A stretch of DNA of 64,000 bases from Paenibacillus tyrphae (GCF_027925525.1 NZ_BSDJ01000016.1:91674-155673), one strand, 5' to 3'; shown: positions 26,613 through 36,281, counted from the first letter of the stretch. Made by a program: numbers and translations. Notes: generated by a model not told the origin, from the sequence alone.

Positions 26613-27914
26613 ATGAAGAAGTTGCTGACGGGCACGCTTGTTATGGCGCTGGCGGCCGGTTCCGCGGGATGCGGCGGCGGGAAGCCGGAAGAGAAGGCGA
26701 ACCCGGCCGCCGGAGGGGGCGGCGACAAGCCGGTTGAGCTGAAATTCGTCACTTGGGGCAACCAGGCCCACCTGGAAGTGTATCAGAAGCTGGTCGACAA
26801 GTTCAGAGAAACCCATCCGAACATCACGGTCAAAATCGATTCGATCCCGTTCGCGGAATACCAGCAAAAGATGTCCGTGCTCGCGGCCGGCCGGGAGCTG
26901 CCGGATCTGGCATGGGTAGCGGAACGCATGGTGCCGCAGTTTATGCAGAACGGCATTCTCGAAGACGTCTCGGACATTACGAAGGATGCGGCTTTCAACA
27001 GCGGGGATTTCATTCCTTCGACTCTGCAGCTATTCCAGAAGGACAGCAAGCTGTACGGATTGCCGTTCTCCACGCCCCCCAGCGTCATGTTCTACAACAA
27101 GGACATGTTCGATAAGGCCGGACTTCCGTCGCCGAACGAGCTGGCGAAGCAGGGCAAATGGACGTGGGAGGAGTTCGTCAAATCAGCAAAGACGCTCTCA
27201 AGCGGTACCGGCGCGAACAAGACGTACGGCGCCAATTTTTTCCGGGATTGGAAAACGTGGATCATGCTTGCCTCGTACTCCTTGTCTTACGGCAGCGGGC
27301 CGTTCAGCGACGACATGAGCAAATTCACCTGGAGCGACCAGTACGGGGTACAAGCGCTAAAAATGCTGCAAACCATGATGTTTACCGACCAATCGCATCC
27401 GAAAGCGGGCGAGCAGGTCAGCTTCGAATCCGGCAAGATCGGCATGTTCTTCGATAACTACAGCTATGTCTCGAAAGCGCGTACAATCAAGGACTTCAAA
27501 TGGAGCATCGCGCCGATGCCGTCGGGCTCCAAGGGAAGCGTGCCGATGATGGGACAGGCCGGGTACGCGGTGTTCAAGGAAACCAAGCATCCGAAGGAAG
27601 CCAAGGAGCTGCTCAAATTTTTCGCAAGCCAGGAAGGCATACAGGCGACCGCGACCTTCTTCGTGCCGCCGCGCAAATCGGTGCTCGATTCCGATGCGTT
27701 CCTGAAGCAGCCGGGCAACCCGGACCCGGACATCATCAAGCAAGCGGTGATCGACGAGATGCCGAAAGCGAAGGTGCAGCCAGGCCATATCCAATGGCAA
27801 AAAATCGACACGGAAATTTTGGCTGGCTTCGATCAGTTGTTCGGCCAAGTGGCCGAGCCGGAAAAAGTGCTCAAGACGGTTGAAGAGAAAGTCAATCCAT
27901 TGCTGAAAAAATAA
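26613..27914 (+). CDS. Sugar ABC transporter substrate-binding lipoprotein (family 1)
   Basis: 433 residues. The signal peptide ends in the lipobox AGSAGC followed by a Gly-rich linker, so it is anchored to the membrane outer face. The rest is a family 1 solute-binding protein (VELKFVTWGNQAHLEVYQKL, FSTPPSVMFYNKDMFDKAG, GQAGYAVFKETKHPKEAKEL). ACGGGGGGATACC precedes the ATG. It is first in an operon with a TIM-barrel-like protein, two permeases and an oxidoreductase; the ATPase is presumably a shared MsmX-like protein elsewhere. Ligand unknown. Confidence 0.93.
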   Translation: MKKLLTGTLVMALAAGSAGCGGGKPEEKANPAAGGGGDKPVELKFVTWGNQAHLEVYQKLVDKFRETHPNITVKIDSIPFAEYQQKMSVLAAGRELPDLAWVAERMVPQFMQNGILEDVSDITKDAAFNSGDFIPSTLQLFQKDSKLYGLPFSTPPSVMFYNKDMFDKAGLPSPNELAKQGKWTWEEFVKSAKTLSSGTGANKTYGANFFRDWKTWIMLASYSLSYGSGPFSDDMSKFTWSDQYGVQALKMLQTMMFTDQSHPKAGEQVSFESGKIGMFFDNYSYVSKARTIKDFKWSIAPMPSGSKGSVPMMGQAGYAVFKETKHPKEAKELLKFFASQEGIQATATFFVPPRKSVLDSDAFLKQPGNPDPDIIKQAVIDEMPKAKVQPGHIQWQKIDTEILAGFDQLFGQVAEPEKVLKTVEEKVNPLLKK

Positions 27915-27990
27915 AGGGACAGAGGGGCAGCGGTTCGGAAACGGACCGTTGCTTCATAAATGCGGCAAACCAAGAAGAGGAGCGACAACG

Positions 27991-28677
27991 ATGAATCGTC
28001 TGCAAAATGCATGGAAACGCGACAAGCTGCAGTTGTTTGTCAGCCTGCCGTCGAACGATGAGGAGCTTGCCAAAGCGGCGATCGAAGAAGGCGCCGACGG
28101 CGTCAAGGTGCATATGAATGTCAGCCATCGGGCCAGCGGCAACAACTTCGGACCGCTCGCCGCTTACCGGGAGACGTTCGAGCGCATCCGCGGCATGTTC
28201 GACGGGCCGCTGGGCATTGTTCCGGGAGGCTCGCTTCAGGATATTCGCCCGGAAGAAATTGAAGCCTTGCCGGACATCGGGTTCGATTTTTTCTCCATCT
28301 ACGCTTTTCACATGCCGACCTTCCTGCTGCGCTTTCCCAAGTTGGCGCGCACGTTCGCCATCAACAGCGAGTTCGATCTGCGGCTGATCGAAGCGGCTGG
28401 ACCGTTTCGGATCGATGCGCTGGAAGCATCGATCATTCCGGGTGAGGAGTACGGGTCTCCGCTCAGCTTCGCCGACCTGTTGAAATACCGCTGGCTCGTG
28501 CAGCATTCGGGACTTCCGGTCATTGTGCCGTCCCAACGAAAAATCGTGCCGGAGGACGTTCCGTCGCTTGTGGATTGCGGCGTGAAGGCACTGCTCATCG
28601 GCGCGGTCGTTACCGGCAATCAGGCGGATGAGGTTCGCCGGGCCGTCGCGGGCTTCCGCGAGGCGATCGAGCGGTAA
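27991..28677 (+). CDS. Putative TIM-barrel protein of the sugar ABC operon
   Basis: 228 residues from the ATG at 27991 (AAGAGGAGCGAC upstream). The alternating strands and helices look like a small phosphate-binding TIM barrel: LQLFVSLPSNDEELAKAAIE, GADGVKVHMNVSHRASG, LGIVPGG, FFSIYAFHMP, LPVIVPSQRKIVPEDV and a final VKALLIGAVVTGN, the usual glycine-rich phosphate-binding position. I cannot name the enzyme. Its place between binding protein and permeases suggests a step in metabolism of the imported compound, such as an epimerase or aldolase. The function is not established. Confidence 0.7.
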   Translation: MNRLQNAWKRDKLQLFVSLPSNDEELAKAAIEEGADGVKVHMNVSHRASGNNFGPLAAYRETFERIRGMFDGPLGIVPGGSLQDIRPEEIEALPDIGFDFFSIYAFHMPTFLLRFPKLARTFAINSEFDLRLIEAAGPFRIDALEASIIPGEEYGSPLSFADLLKYRWLVQHSGLPVIVPSQRKIVPEDVPSLVDCGVKALLIGAVVTGNQADEVRRAVAGFREAIER

Positions 28678-28713
28678 CGAACGTTACATACTTCTAGAAG
28701 AGGGGGAATGGAT

Positions 28714-29631
28714 ATGGCAGCAATGCCCAGGCTTCAAGTCGCCCGTTCCGCCAGTCCGCTGGCCCGGGGAGCCAACTTAACCGGGTGGCTGTTCGTGGCG
28801 CCGATGGTGCTCGGTTTCGTCACTTTGCTTCTCATTCCGCTCGTTACTGCATTTTATATGAGCTTGACGGATTGGCCGCTGCTCGGCGAGGCCACCTTTA
28901 CGGGCTTGGACAATTACCGCACGATTCTGACGGATAGCGAATTTTGGAAGGTACTCGGCAATACCGTTTATTTTGCGGCCGGTCTGGTTCCGCTTAACAT
29001 TATATTGGCGCTGCTGCTGGCGGTGCCGCTGTCCAAGAGCCTGCCGGGAATGGGCATGTACCGGACCGTCATTTTCATTCCGGTCATGACTTCGCTTGTC
29101 GTATGGTCCATCGTATGGAAATACATGTTCGCCACCGATTCGGGCTTTATCAACCAACTGCTGCAGCTGATCGGCATCCAAGGTCCGGCATGGCTCTATA
29201 ATACGAAACTGGCCATGCCTGCGGTCATCGTAACCAGCGTGCTCAAAAATGTGGGGCTCAATATGGTGCTGTTTATCGCTGCCTTGCAGCAGGTGCCCGT
29301 CCAGCTCTATGAGGCGGCCAGAATCGACGGCGCGAGTAAAACGGCAACGTTCTTCCGGGTCACGGTTCCGATGATTACCCCGACGATTTTTCTTACGGTC
29401 ATGATGACGATCATCGGGTCGCTTAAAGTATTCGGCCAAATTTACGTCATGACGCAGGGCGGACCGGCGGGCAGCACCAAGGTGCTCGTCTATTACATTT
29501 GGGAAAAAGCGTTCAAGCTGTTTGAGTTCGGTTACGCGTCCGCCCTGGCTTATGTGCTGTTCGTCATAATTCTGATTCTGACGATGATCCAATGGCAGAT
29601 GAGAAAAAGGTGGGTTATTCATGAGAGCTGA
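28714..29631 (+). CDS. Sugar ABC transporter permease (MalF/UgpA type)
   Basis: 305 residues with six predicted helices and the EAA loop in AARIDGASKTATFFRVTVPM, which docks with the ATPase. The start is the ATG at 28714, since AGAGGGGGA is correctly spaced there but too near the ATG at 28708. It overlaps the next permease by 11 bases. It forms the membrane channel with the MalG-type partner. Confidence 0.94.
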   Translation: MAAMPRLQVARSASPLARGANLTGWLFVAPMVLGFVTLLLIPLVTAFYMSLTDWPLLGEATFTGLDNYRTILTDSEFWKVLGNTVYFAAGLVPLNIILALLLAVPLSKSLPGMGMYRTVIFIPVMTSLVVWSIVWKYMFATDSGFINQLLQLIGIQGPAWLYNTKLAMPAVIVTSVLKNVGLNMVLFIAALQQVPVQLYEAARIDGASKTATFFRVTVPMITPTIFLTVMMTIIGSLKVFGQIYVMTQGGPAGSTKVLVYYIWEKAFKLFEFGYASALAYVLFVIILILTMIQWQMRKRWVIHES

Positions 29632-30478
29632 CTCCTTATCCGCAAAGACCGGCGGCCGTCTTGGCCTGACGCTCCACTACGTCTTGTTGACCGTCATATC
29701 GGCCGTCATGATCGTCCCGTTCCTGTGGATGGTCTCGACTTCGCTGAAGGAACCGGCCAAAGTCTTCGTCTTCCCACCGGAATTTATTCCTTCGCCGGTG
29801 CGCTGGGCGAACTATGCGGAAGTGCTGCGCACGATTCCGTTTCATCTGTTTTATTGGAACAGCGCTTATATTGCCGTCGTCGTGACGGCTGGCACGGCTT
29901 TTTTTGCCTCGCTGGCCGGCTATTCCTTCGCCCGCATTCCGTTCCGGGGACGCAATCTCGTGTTTCTGCTGCTGCTCAGCACGATGATGATTCCGAACGA
30001 AGTGACGGCGATTCCGATGTTTTTGTTCATGCGGGAAATCGGGTTCCTGAACACGCATTTGCCGCTGATCGTGCTGCCGATCTTCGGGGCGGGCGGGGTG
30101 TTCGGCGTCTTCATTATGCGGCAATTTTTCCTCGGCATTCCGAAGGAGCTGGAAGAAGCGGCAATGATCGACGGCTGCTCGCGCCTGCGGATTTATGCCA
30201 GCATTATGCTGCCGCTCGCGAGGCCGGCAATTGCCACTTTGGTCATTTTTACCTTTTTGACATGCTGGAACGATTTTTTCGATCCGCTGATTTTCATCAA
30301 CGACCGGATGCTGATGACGCTGCCGCTCGCCTTGTCCTTATTCACCGACGAGGCCGGGACCGCGTGGCATCATCTGATGAGCGCTTCGGTGATGGCGACG
30401 CTGCCGCTGCTTGTTGTGTTCTTTTTCGCGCAGAAGCAGTTCATTGAAGGCGTTGCGATGACGGGACTAAAAGAATAA
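29621..30478 (+). CDS. Sugar ABC transporter permease (MalG/UgpE type)
   Basis: 285 residues with six helices. The EAA loop reads ELEEAAMIDGCSRLRIYASI followed by MLPLARPAI. The AAAAAGGTGGG site lies in the end of the preceding permease gene. The C-terminus has the usual QKQFIEGVAMTGLKE. It is the second half of the permease dimer fed by the family 1 binding protein. Confidence 0.95.
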   Translation: MRADSLSAKTGGRLGLTLHYVLLTVISAVMIVPFLWMVSTSLKEPAKVFVFPPEFIPSPVRWANYAEVLRTIPFHLFYWNSAYIAVVVTAGTAFFASLAGYSFARIPFRGRNLVFLLLLSTMMIPNEVTAIPMFLFMREIGFLNTHLPLIVLPIFGAGGVFGVFIMRQFFLGIPKELEEAAMIDGCSRLRIYASIMLPLARPAIATLVIFTFLTCWNDFFDPLIFINDRMLMTLPLALSLFTDEAGTAWHHLMSASVMATLPLLVVFFFAQKQFIEGVAMTGLKE

Positions 30479-30520
30479 AGCGGCGTTCGGTACAGAAAAG
30501 CTGAAGGAGAGGGACGAAAA

Positions 30521-31861
30521 ATGAAGCATACGCTTGAAGCGGATGTCGTTGTCGTTGGCGGAGGCCCGGCCGGGATCGCCGCTGCCATTGCCGCGGGGCG
30601 TCAGGGCGCGAGTACCGTGCTGATCGAACGGTACGGATTTTTGGGCGGCATGTCTACAGCAGCCTCGGTCTACCCGTGGATGACGTTTCATACAGAGCAG
30701 GGCGAGCAAGTGATCAAGGGGCTGGCGCAGGAAATCGTCGACCGGCTGATGGAGCGGGGCGGATCTCCGGGACATCTGCGCGACACGGTCGGATTCGTCT
30801 ATTCGGTAACGCCGTATCATCCGGAAATTTTCAAAGTGCTCGCGGTGGATATGCTTCAGGAAGCAGGTGTGAAGCTGCTAGCCCACAGCTTTGCGGACGA
30901 GGTTCAAGTGGAAGGCGGCAAGATCCGTTCCGTATCGCTGGCCGGCAAATCGGGCCGGATCGACGTGCGCGGACGCATGTTCGTTGACACGTCGGGCGAT
31001 GCCGACGTCGCACACTTGGCTGGAGCGCCGACCCTGAAAGGCAGGGAGGAAGATCAGCGCACACAGCCGATGACGATGAAATTCCGTATGCGTGGCGTCG
31101 ATCTGGAAGCAGTCCGGCAGGCGATGATCGACAATCCGGATAACTTTTACCACAAAACGCCGTTTGCCGAGCTCGACCGCCTTCCGCTTACCGGCGTATC
31201 CGGTTTCTACGCCGAATGGAAAGCGGGCCAAGTCCCGATTAACCGCGACCAGGTGCTGTTCTTCACCGGCCCGGCTGAGGACGAAGTGCTGGTGAATTGC
31301 ACTCGGGTACAGGGACTGGACGGCACAAGCGTCGAGGACTTGACGCTGGCGGAAGCGATTGGCCGCAAGCAGGTGCTTATGATGGCCGAATTTTTGCAAA
31401 AGAGCATTCCCGGTTTCGCCAAAGCTTCTATCTCGTCGGTCGGCGCGCAGATCGGCATCCGCGAGACGCGACGTATCGATGGGCTGTACCGCTTGTCGAT
31501 CGAAGACGTGCTCGAAGGGCGGCGTTTCGATGACGCGATCGCCCGCAGCGGCTATCCGATCGATCTCCACGATCCGTCGGGGAAGGGCGTAACGTCCGCT
31601 TTTATTAAGGGCAGCGGCGCATATGACATCCCGTACCGCAGCTTGATCGCGCAGGGACTGGACAACCTGCTCGCGGCCGGTCGGTGCATCTCGACGACGC
31701 ATGAAGCGCTGGCGACGACGCGCCTGACCCCGAGCTGCATGGCCACCGGGGAGGCGGCCGGTACGGCGGCGGCGCTAGCCTGCGCGATTGGCATGCCTGC
31801 CCGCGAGCTGGACGTGAAGCTGCTGCAGGAGCGGCTGCTTCGGGGAAACGCCGTGCTATAG
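30521..31861 (+). CDS. FAD-dependent oxidoreductase (FAD_oxidored family)
   Basis: 446 residues. The N-terminus is a Rossmann dinucleotide-binding motif (VVVVGGGPAGIAAAIAAGR) with a following YGFLGGMST segment, typical of the FAD_oxidored/succinate-dehydrogenase-like group that Paenibacillus and relatives encode in carbohydrate loci. A C-terminal FAD segment (NLLAAGRCISTTHEALATTR and MATGEAAGTAAALA) is complete. GAAGGAGAGGGAC precedes the ATG. It probably oxidises the imported compound or a derivative; the substrate is unknown. It is last in the operon. Confidence 0.88.
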   Translation: MKHTLEADVVVVGGGPAGIAAAIAAGRQGASTVLIERYGFLGGMSTAASVYPWMTFHTEQGEQVIKGLAQEIVDRLMERGGSPGHLRDTVGFVYSVTPYHPEIFKVLAVDMLQEAGVKLLAHSFADEVQVEGGKIRSVSLAGKSGRIDVRGRMFVDTSGDADVAHLAGAPTLKGREEDQRTQPMTMKFRMRGVDLEAVRQAMIDNPDNFYHKTPFAELDRLPLTGVSGFYAEWKAGQVPINRDQVLFFTGPAEDEVLVNCTRVQGLDGTSVEDLTLAEAIGRKQVLMMAEFLQKSIPGFAKASISSVGAQIGIRETRRIDGLYRLSIEDVLEGRRFDDAIARSGYPIDLHDPSGKGVTSAFIKGSGAYDIPYRSLIAQGLDNLLAAGRCISTTHEALATTRLTPSCMATGEAAGTAAALACAIGMPARELDVKLLQERLLRGNAVL

Positions 31862-32250
31862 GAAAGGGTAGGCACCGCAAAATCTGAAATGACATGATTA
31901 AACGAGAAGAAATGGGGTACAACCTCTTCCTCTGAACTGTGACCCGCAAGATGGATACTTTGAAAAAAGTGACCCTCTTGTGGGTCATTTTGTGTTTTAA
32001 TCAAACTATCGAAGAAGAGCGAGGTATGGACATGGGAAGAATGTTTACTGAGCAGGAAATAAAACAAAATTGGAAGCAGCGACCACTGGGCGCGGTAGAC
32101 CTGCACGTCCACCGTGAACGCGCCCGACCACAGCGCGTGTCGTCTCGGCGACGTACCGCAGCGATTAAATCGGCGGAGACGGTGGATCATTGGTTCGGGC
32201 TTCTGACGTCTCCCCCAACTGACATGGCCTGACTACATGAATGTAAATGT
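31862..32250 (+). other. Decayed insertion-sequence-like segment
   Basis: Contains an inverted repeat, TGACCCGCAAGA (31940-31951) and TCTTGTGGGTCA (31976-31987) with one mismatch, followed by T-rich DNA. It may be the oxidoreductase-operon terminator or an IS end. A short frame then reads GRMFTEQEIKQ, which recalls the N-terminus of some IS3-family OrfA proteins. It diverges after about 15 residues. The assignment is weak, and no other gene was seen up to 32416. Confidence 0.3.
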
Positions 32251-32251
32251 C

Positions 32252-32280
32252 TTGGCCTGTGCATCTACAAGTTCTATAAT
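32252..32280 (+). promoter_or_regulatory. Sigma-A-like promoter
   Basis: TTGGCC (32252-32257), 17 bases, TATAAT (32275-32280). It is 137 bases upstream of the glycerophosphodiesterase start. Confidence 0.5.
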
Positions 32281-32416
32281 GGAACTGCAGGTGACGGGCT
32301 GATACTTTTTTTTGCAGATATAACTCCGAGTCCCAAGCCTGCCGATTGCGATATCGGCTTAGTACAGCTCGAATCGGTTCGCTTCCTTTATTTCCCATTG
32401 AAAGCAGGTACAGAAC

Positions 32417-34240
32417 ATGAGCAATGCCAAGGAGACCCCCATACATAAGCTGATTGCCGATATTTTCAATACACTGGCTTTTACTTACAGGCAAGTTTTC
32501 ATTTTCGAGCTGTTGTATAAGGCACTCACGCTATTCATATTTATTCCGGCGATTTCTTTCATCTTCCACAGGCTTCTCCGCTTGGGCGGATATGTCGGTG
32601 CGACGAATTATGAGCTGCTGAATTTCGTTATGAGCCGCTACGGTTTACTATGCATGCTTATTTTGGTCCCGGCCGCTACGGTATTGATATTTTTGGAATT
32701 TTCGGTTCTGGTGATCATTTCGTACTACGGGCAAAAGAAACAAAGAATCGGGCTTATCCCGGCATTTCTGCAATCAGTGGCCTATCTTCCGTCGCTTTTC
32801 AAATACGGCTTTGTCGGCTGGGCCTTTTACTTACTGCTGGTCATCCCTTTGCTGAGTTCGGGCGGCGGCTCCACCCTGTTGCCTACCCTGCAAATTCCGA
32901 ATTTTATTTCCGGAGAGCTGTTGAAAACGGGCTGGGGTACGCTGCTCTATATAGGGCTGTTCGCCGTCATGACCTTTTTCAATATCCGGTGGATCTTCCT
33001 GCTTCATGTGATCGTCATTGAGGGAACAAGCAGCTTCCGGCAAGCCGCCAAAAAAAGCGCAGCTATCCTGAAAAAAAGCTATATCCGAATGTTCGTGGCG
33101 CTGCTGTGCATTTCTCTTTTGTTTGCAGTCGTCGTTGTCTTGATTCTGGCCGCGGTGATTCTCATTTATATCGTGCTGCCTCAAGAGACAGCTTTTGCTG
33201 AAATTGCGTGGTTCGTCGTATCGAAGAGCGCCATCATTTCTTTGTACCTTGCTACCTTGTTTGTAACGCCGCTTTACATTACAACGCTCACCAGAATTTA
33301 CATAGCCAAAGCAGACCCGGATCATGCCGTCCTGCAAATGCCCGACTGGAGCGCCATTGAAAACCGCTCCTCCCAAAGCTACGGTCTGCTTCACAAGCAT
33401 AAACGAAAGCTGATTGTACTCGGACTGATCATCGCCTTCGCAACGGCACTCGTGCTGGTTCCGGCCCTGAGCGATATCCGGCCAAACGATAAAAAAGCGA
33501 CGGTGATGGCCCATCGCGGCTATATTTCGAAAGGCCCCGAGAATACGATCGATGCGATTCAAGGTGCTATAGACGCCCATGCGGATTATGCGGAAATCGA
33601 CATATTGGAAACGAAGGATGGGGAGCTCGCCGTCATTCACGACACCAATCTGAAAAGACTGACAGGCCGCGACGCGGAAGTGTACGATCTGACGATGGCT
33701 GAACTACGGAAGCTGGAAGTCAAACAAGGGAATTTCACAAGCCAAATCAGCAGTCTTGCGGAAGTAATGAACGCCGCTCGCGGAAAAATCAAGCTGAATA
33801 TTGAAGTAAAAACGCACGGAAAAGAACGTAATTTAGTAAATACGTTCATTAAGACCATTCGCGAAAATGATTTCCAGACGCATTGTGTCGTGCAATCGCT
33901 GGATTATGAAATCGTGCAAGAGATCAAAGCCGCGGAGCCGTCGCTTCAGGTCGGCTTCATCATGTTCGCCGGAGTCCCCGATATAGGACAGATCCACGCC
34001 GATTTTGTCGTGATGGAAGAATATATGGTCAACGAATCGATCGTCGCTTCGGCCAAGCTGCATAACAAACCGATCTATGTATGGACGGTGAACGATAGGG
34101 ATAATATGGAACGATTTCTCGGCATGGGGGTTGACGGGATCATTACGGATGATCCGGAAGATGCGATCTCCGTTGTGGAAGAACTGCGCAGCGGATATCT
34201 TGTTCCCCTCCTAAGGTGGCTCAGCCTCCTGCGGATTTAA
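32417..34240 (+). CDS. Membrane-anchored glycerophosphodiester phosphodiesterase
   Basis: 607 residues. The first 350 form an integral membrane domain with about seven to eight helices (GDPD membrane domain, YhdW-like). The last 240 are the catalytic GDPD barrel, with AHRGYISKGPENT, EIDILETKDGELAVIHD (catalytic His, Glu/Asp metal ligands), IEVKTHG and a terminal GVDGIITDDPE. It hydrolyses glycerophosphodiesters from lipids or teichoic acid to glycerol-3-phosphate and an alcohol, with the active domain probably outside the membrane. The start at 32417 has only a weak ribosome site (GCAGGT). A long stem terminator follows. Confidence 0.92.
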   Translation: MSNAKETPIHKLIADIFNTLAFTYRQVFIFELLYKALTLFIFIPAISFIFHRLLRLGGYVGATNYELLNFVMSRYGLLCMLILVPAATVLIFLEFSVLVIISYYGQKKQRIGLIPAFLQSVAYLPSLFKYGFVGWAFYLLLVIPLLSSGGGSTLLPTLQIPNFISGELLKTGWGTLLYIGLFAVMTFFNIRWIFLLHVIVIEGTSSFRQAAKKSAAILKKSYIRMFVALLCISLLFAVVVVLILAAVILIYIVLPQETAFAEIAWFVVSKSAIISLYLATLFVTPLYITTLTRIYIAKADPDHAVLQMPDWSAIENRSSQSYGLLHKHKRKLIVLGLIIAFATALVLVPALSDIRPNDKKATVMAHRGYISKGPENTIDAIQGAIDAHADYAEIDILETKDGELAVIHDTNLKRLTGRDAEVYDLTMAELRKLEVKQGNFTSQISSLAEVMNAARGKIKLNIEVKTHGKERNLVNTFIKTIRENDFQTHCVVQSLDYEIVQEIKAAEPSLQVGFIMFAGVPDIGQIHADFVVMEEYMVNESIVASAKLHNKPIYVWTVNDRDNMERFLGMGVDGIITDDPEDAISVVEELRSGYLVPLLRWLSLLRI

Positions 34241-34251
34241 ACATTCAATAT

Positions 34252-34305
34252 AATGCATAAACATTCCCATGTGTATATTGGTGAATGTTTATGCATTTTC
34301 TTTTA
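34252..34305 (+). terminator. Terminator with perfect 15-bp stem
   Basis: AATGCATAAACATTC (34252-34266) pairs exactly with GAATGTTTATGCATT (34283-34297), followed by TTCTTTT. It ends the phosphodiesterase gene. The AT-rich upstream side (ATTCAATAT) means it could also work for the convergent ABC operon. Confidence 0.85.
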
Positions 34306-34330
34306 TGTCTGGATAAATAAACGAGTTCAT

Positions 34331-35014
34331 TTAGTGCGTTCTTCCCCTGGTAAAAAGCCAGCCGCCGGCCACGAAAACGAAATAAAGCATAAGGTTAAAT
34401 CCGACGCCCGCCGGCAGCGAGGCGTTGAATAGCAGCGCTTTGAAAAATAAGACGACATGAACGCGCAGCGAAGGAATCGCAGTTCCGATCGGGATCGCTG
34501 CAAGGAGCAGCGCCCACAACAGCCAACCGACCGGGTGGTAGTAACCGGAGATCAGCATGCTTAGTAGCGCCATCACCATCAAATAAAAGGCGGTCTGATA
34601 AAGAAAAGAACCCGCCAAGCCAAAGTCAACCCAATGAAACGCTTCAATCAGATCAACGGTGTTCGTGTAATTCCGGATTACATTCACTTCTAGCACAAAC
34701 CATAAAGAATTGAACAAAGCGATGGCCGCTGCCCAGACGGCAAAGACGAATTGAAGCGCTTTAAAATATTGCTCTCGGCTTGCGCCCAAATGTACGATGC
34801 GTTTGTAATAACTGAGCGGCAGCACGATCGCGATAAGGAGCAAAATGAGAATCAGCATGTTGCCGTCCGAAAGGCGGGTATTGTGGCTGCTGTCCGTAAA
34901 GAGGCTAACAATGAAATCCGCCAGCCTTCCAAGCAGGATAAGAATAATGACGCACCAGATGTAAATCCTCGTTTGCAAATAGGTTGCCTTTAAATGAACG
35001 GCCCATGCGCCCAA
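34331..35014 (-). CDS. ABC transporter integral membrane protein of a YtrA/YtrB-like operon
   Basis: 227 residues with about six hydrophobic helices and no other domain. Its start is two bases after the ATPase stop (35016), and it lies in the order regulator-ATPase-membrane protein typical of YtrA-type GntR operons. It has no recognisable FtsX or MacB features. It probably forms the membrane part of a small ABC exporter that responds to cell-wall-active compounds. That role is inferred from context. Confidence 0.8.
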   Translation of the reverse strand: MGAWAVHLKATYLQTRIYIWCVIILILLGRLADFIVSLFTDSSHNTRLSDGNMLILILLLIAIVLPLSYYKRIVHLGASREQYFKALQFVFAVWAAAIALFNSLWFVLEVNVIRNYTNTVDLIEAFHWVDFGLAGSFLYQTAFYLMVMALLSMLISGYYHPVGWLLWALLLAAIPIGTAIPSLRVHVVLFFKALLFNASLPAGVGFNLMLYFVFVAGGWLFTRGRTH

Positions 35015-35015
35015 C

Positions 35016-35885
35016 TTAGTGACCTCCTTCGATCAAATACGAGAAAAACTTTTGAAGTGTCAGATGTTCAATCGAAATGTCCATCTCGCGCGCCTGTAGC
35101 ATGTCCCCGTCGTCCAACATTTCGTAAATAGCGGCAAGTGTGCCTCGGCCGTAGGCTTCCGTATGTAGTACTCGCTTACCCGCTGTAAACGAAGCCACCG
35201 CTTCCGAATTTCCCCGGACCAGATGAGCTGCCATATGTATCCGATCCATCTCATCATGAAGCAGGAGGGAGCCGGCTTCAATGATGTAAACTCTCTCTGC
35301 GACGGTGGCGATTTCGTCAATCAAATGCGTAGACAGTAAAATCGTGCGAGGGTGATTGGCATAATCCTCCAGAAGTGCCTTGTAAAACCGTTCCCGCATC
35401 AAGACATCGAGTCCGAGCACCGGCTCGTCGTATAACGTCAGCGACGCCCGGCTGGCCAGACCGATGATGTTTCCTACGAGCGATTCCGTGCCTCTTGACA
35501 GCTGTCTGATTTTTTTGCGCGGATCGAGCCGAAACGTCTCGAGCAGCTCATGAGCGAACGTCCAATCCCAATTTGGATGAAAATTCGCAGCAAACTGCAA
35601 AACCTCGATAACCCGCGCTCCTCCGAAATGTTTGTTTTTCTCGCGTACGTAACAGAAATCCTTCGGAAGTTCTCCTTTGCCCAGCTTTTTTCCTCTTACC
35701 TCGATGGTGCCGTAGTCCGGGAAGATTCCGCCTGCGATCATGTTAAGCAGCGTCGTTTTGCCGGCGCCGTTTCGCCCGAGCAAGCCGTAAATGACGTTTT
35801 CCTCCAGCTGCAGATCCAGATTCCGCAATGCGTCAGTTCGACCGTATTTTTTATTTAAATTGCCGCAAGTCAATGCTATGCTCAC
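35016..35885 (-). CDS. ABC transporter ATP-binding protein (YtrB-like)
   Basis: 289 residues. Walker A is LLGRNGAGKTT, Walker B LTLYDEPVLGLD and the switch histidine LSTHLIDE. The signature motif is LSRGTES rather than LSGGQ, a variation also seen in the YtrB group. It follows the GntR gene by seven bases and precedes the membrane subunit by one base, so all three are co-transcribed and under GntR control. Confidence 0.9.
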   Translation of the reverse strand: MSIALTCGNLNKKYGRTDALRNLDLQLEENVIYGLLGRNGAGKTTLLNMIAGGIFPDYGTIEVRGKKLGKGELPKDFCYVREKNKHFGGARVIEVLQFAANFHPNWDWTFAHELLETFRLDPRKKIRQLSRGTESLVGNIIGLASRASLTLYDEPVLGLDVLMRERFYKALLEDYANHPRTILLSTHLIDEIATVAERVYIIEAGSLLLHDEMDRIHMAAHLVRGNSEAVASFTAGKRVLHTEAYGRGTLAAIYEMLDDGDMLQAREMDISIEHLTLQKFFSYLIEGGH

Positions 35886-35892
35886 GGTTCGT

Positions 35893-36261
35893 TCATTCCT
35901 TTCTCAACTGTTTGATCATGTCCATGATCTCTTCGGTTGTCAGCCCGAGCTTATCGGCTTCATTCAGCAGATTGGACAACAGTTCCTTGTAGAAACGATC
36001 TTTTCGCTTCATCTGAATCTTCTGTTTCGCATCCGTCGCGACATACATGCCAAGGCCTCTTTTTTTGTACAGAATCCCTTCATTGACGAGCAGGCCGATC
36101 CCCTTCACTACGGTCGCCGGATTAATTTGAAACAGCTGAGAAAACTGAGCCACAGAAAGAATTTGCTCGTCCACGCGGAAAGTACCGTTCAGAATATCGT
36201 CCTCAATGATGTTGGCTACCTGTTGAAAAATCGGTTGTTTATCGTCGAAAGTGATGTTCAT
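35893..36261 (-). CDS. GntR family regulator (YtrA subfamily)
   Basis: 122 residues from the ATG at 36261, which has AAGGTGGGG upstream; a longer frame to 36324 lacks this. The winged helix-turn-helix is at residues 5-75 (DKQPIFQQVANIIEDDIL, SVAQFSQLFQINPATVVKGI, EGILYKKRGLGMYV). The short all-helical C-terminus of about 45 residues places it in the YtrA subfamily, repressors of ABC operons induced by cell-wall antibiotics. Its promoter overlaps a GGTATG-N12-CATACC dyad. Confidence 0.92.
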   Translation of the reverse strand: MNITFDDKQPIFQQVANIIEDDILNGTFRVDEQILSVAQFSQLFQINPATVVKGIGLLVNEGILYKKRGLGMYVATDAKQKIQMKRKDRFYKELLSNLLNEADKLGLTTEEIMDMIKQLRKE

Positions 36262-36281
36262 TGCCCCACCTTCAGTATATC

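Noticed and set aside
25836..26867. 343-codon open frame antisense to the YesN regulator
   Set aside because: Shadow caused by high GC; the + strand carries clear receiver and AraC motifs.
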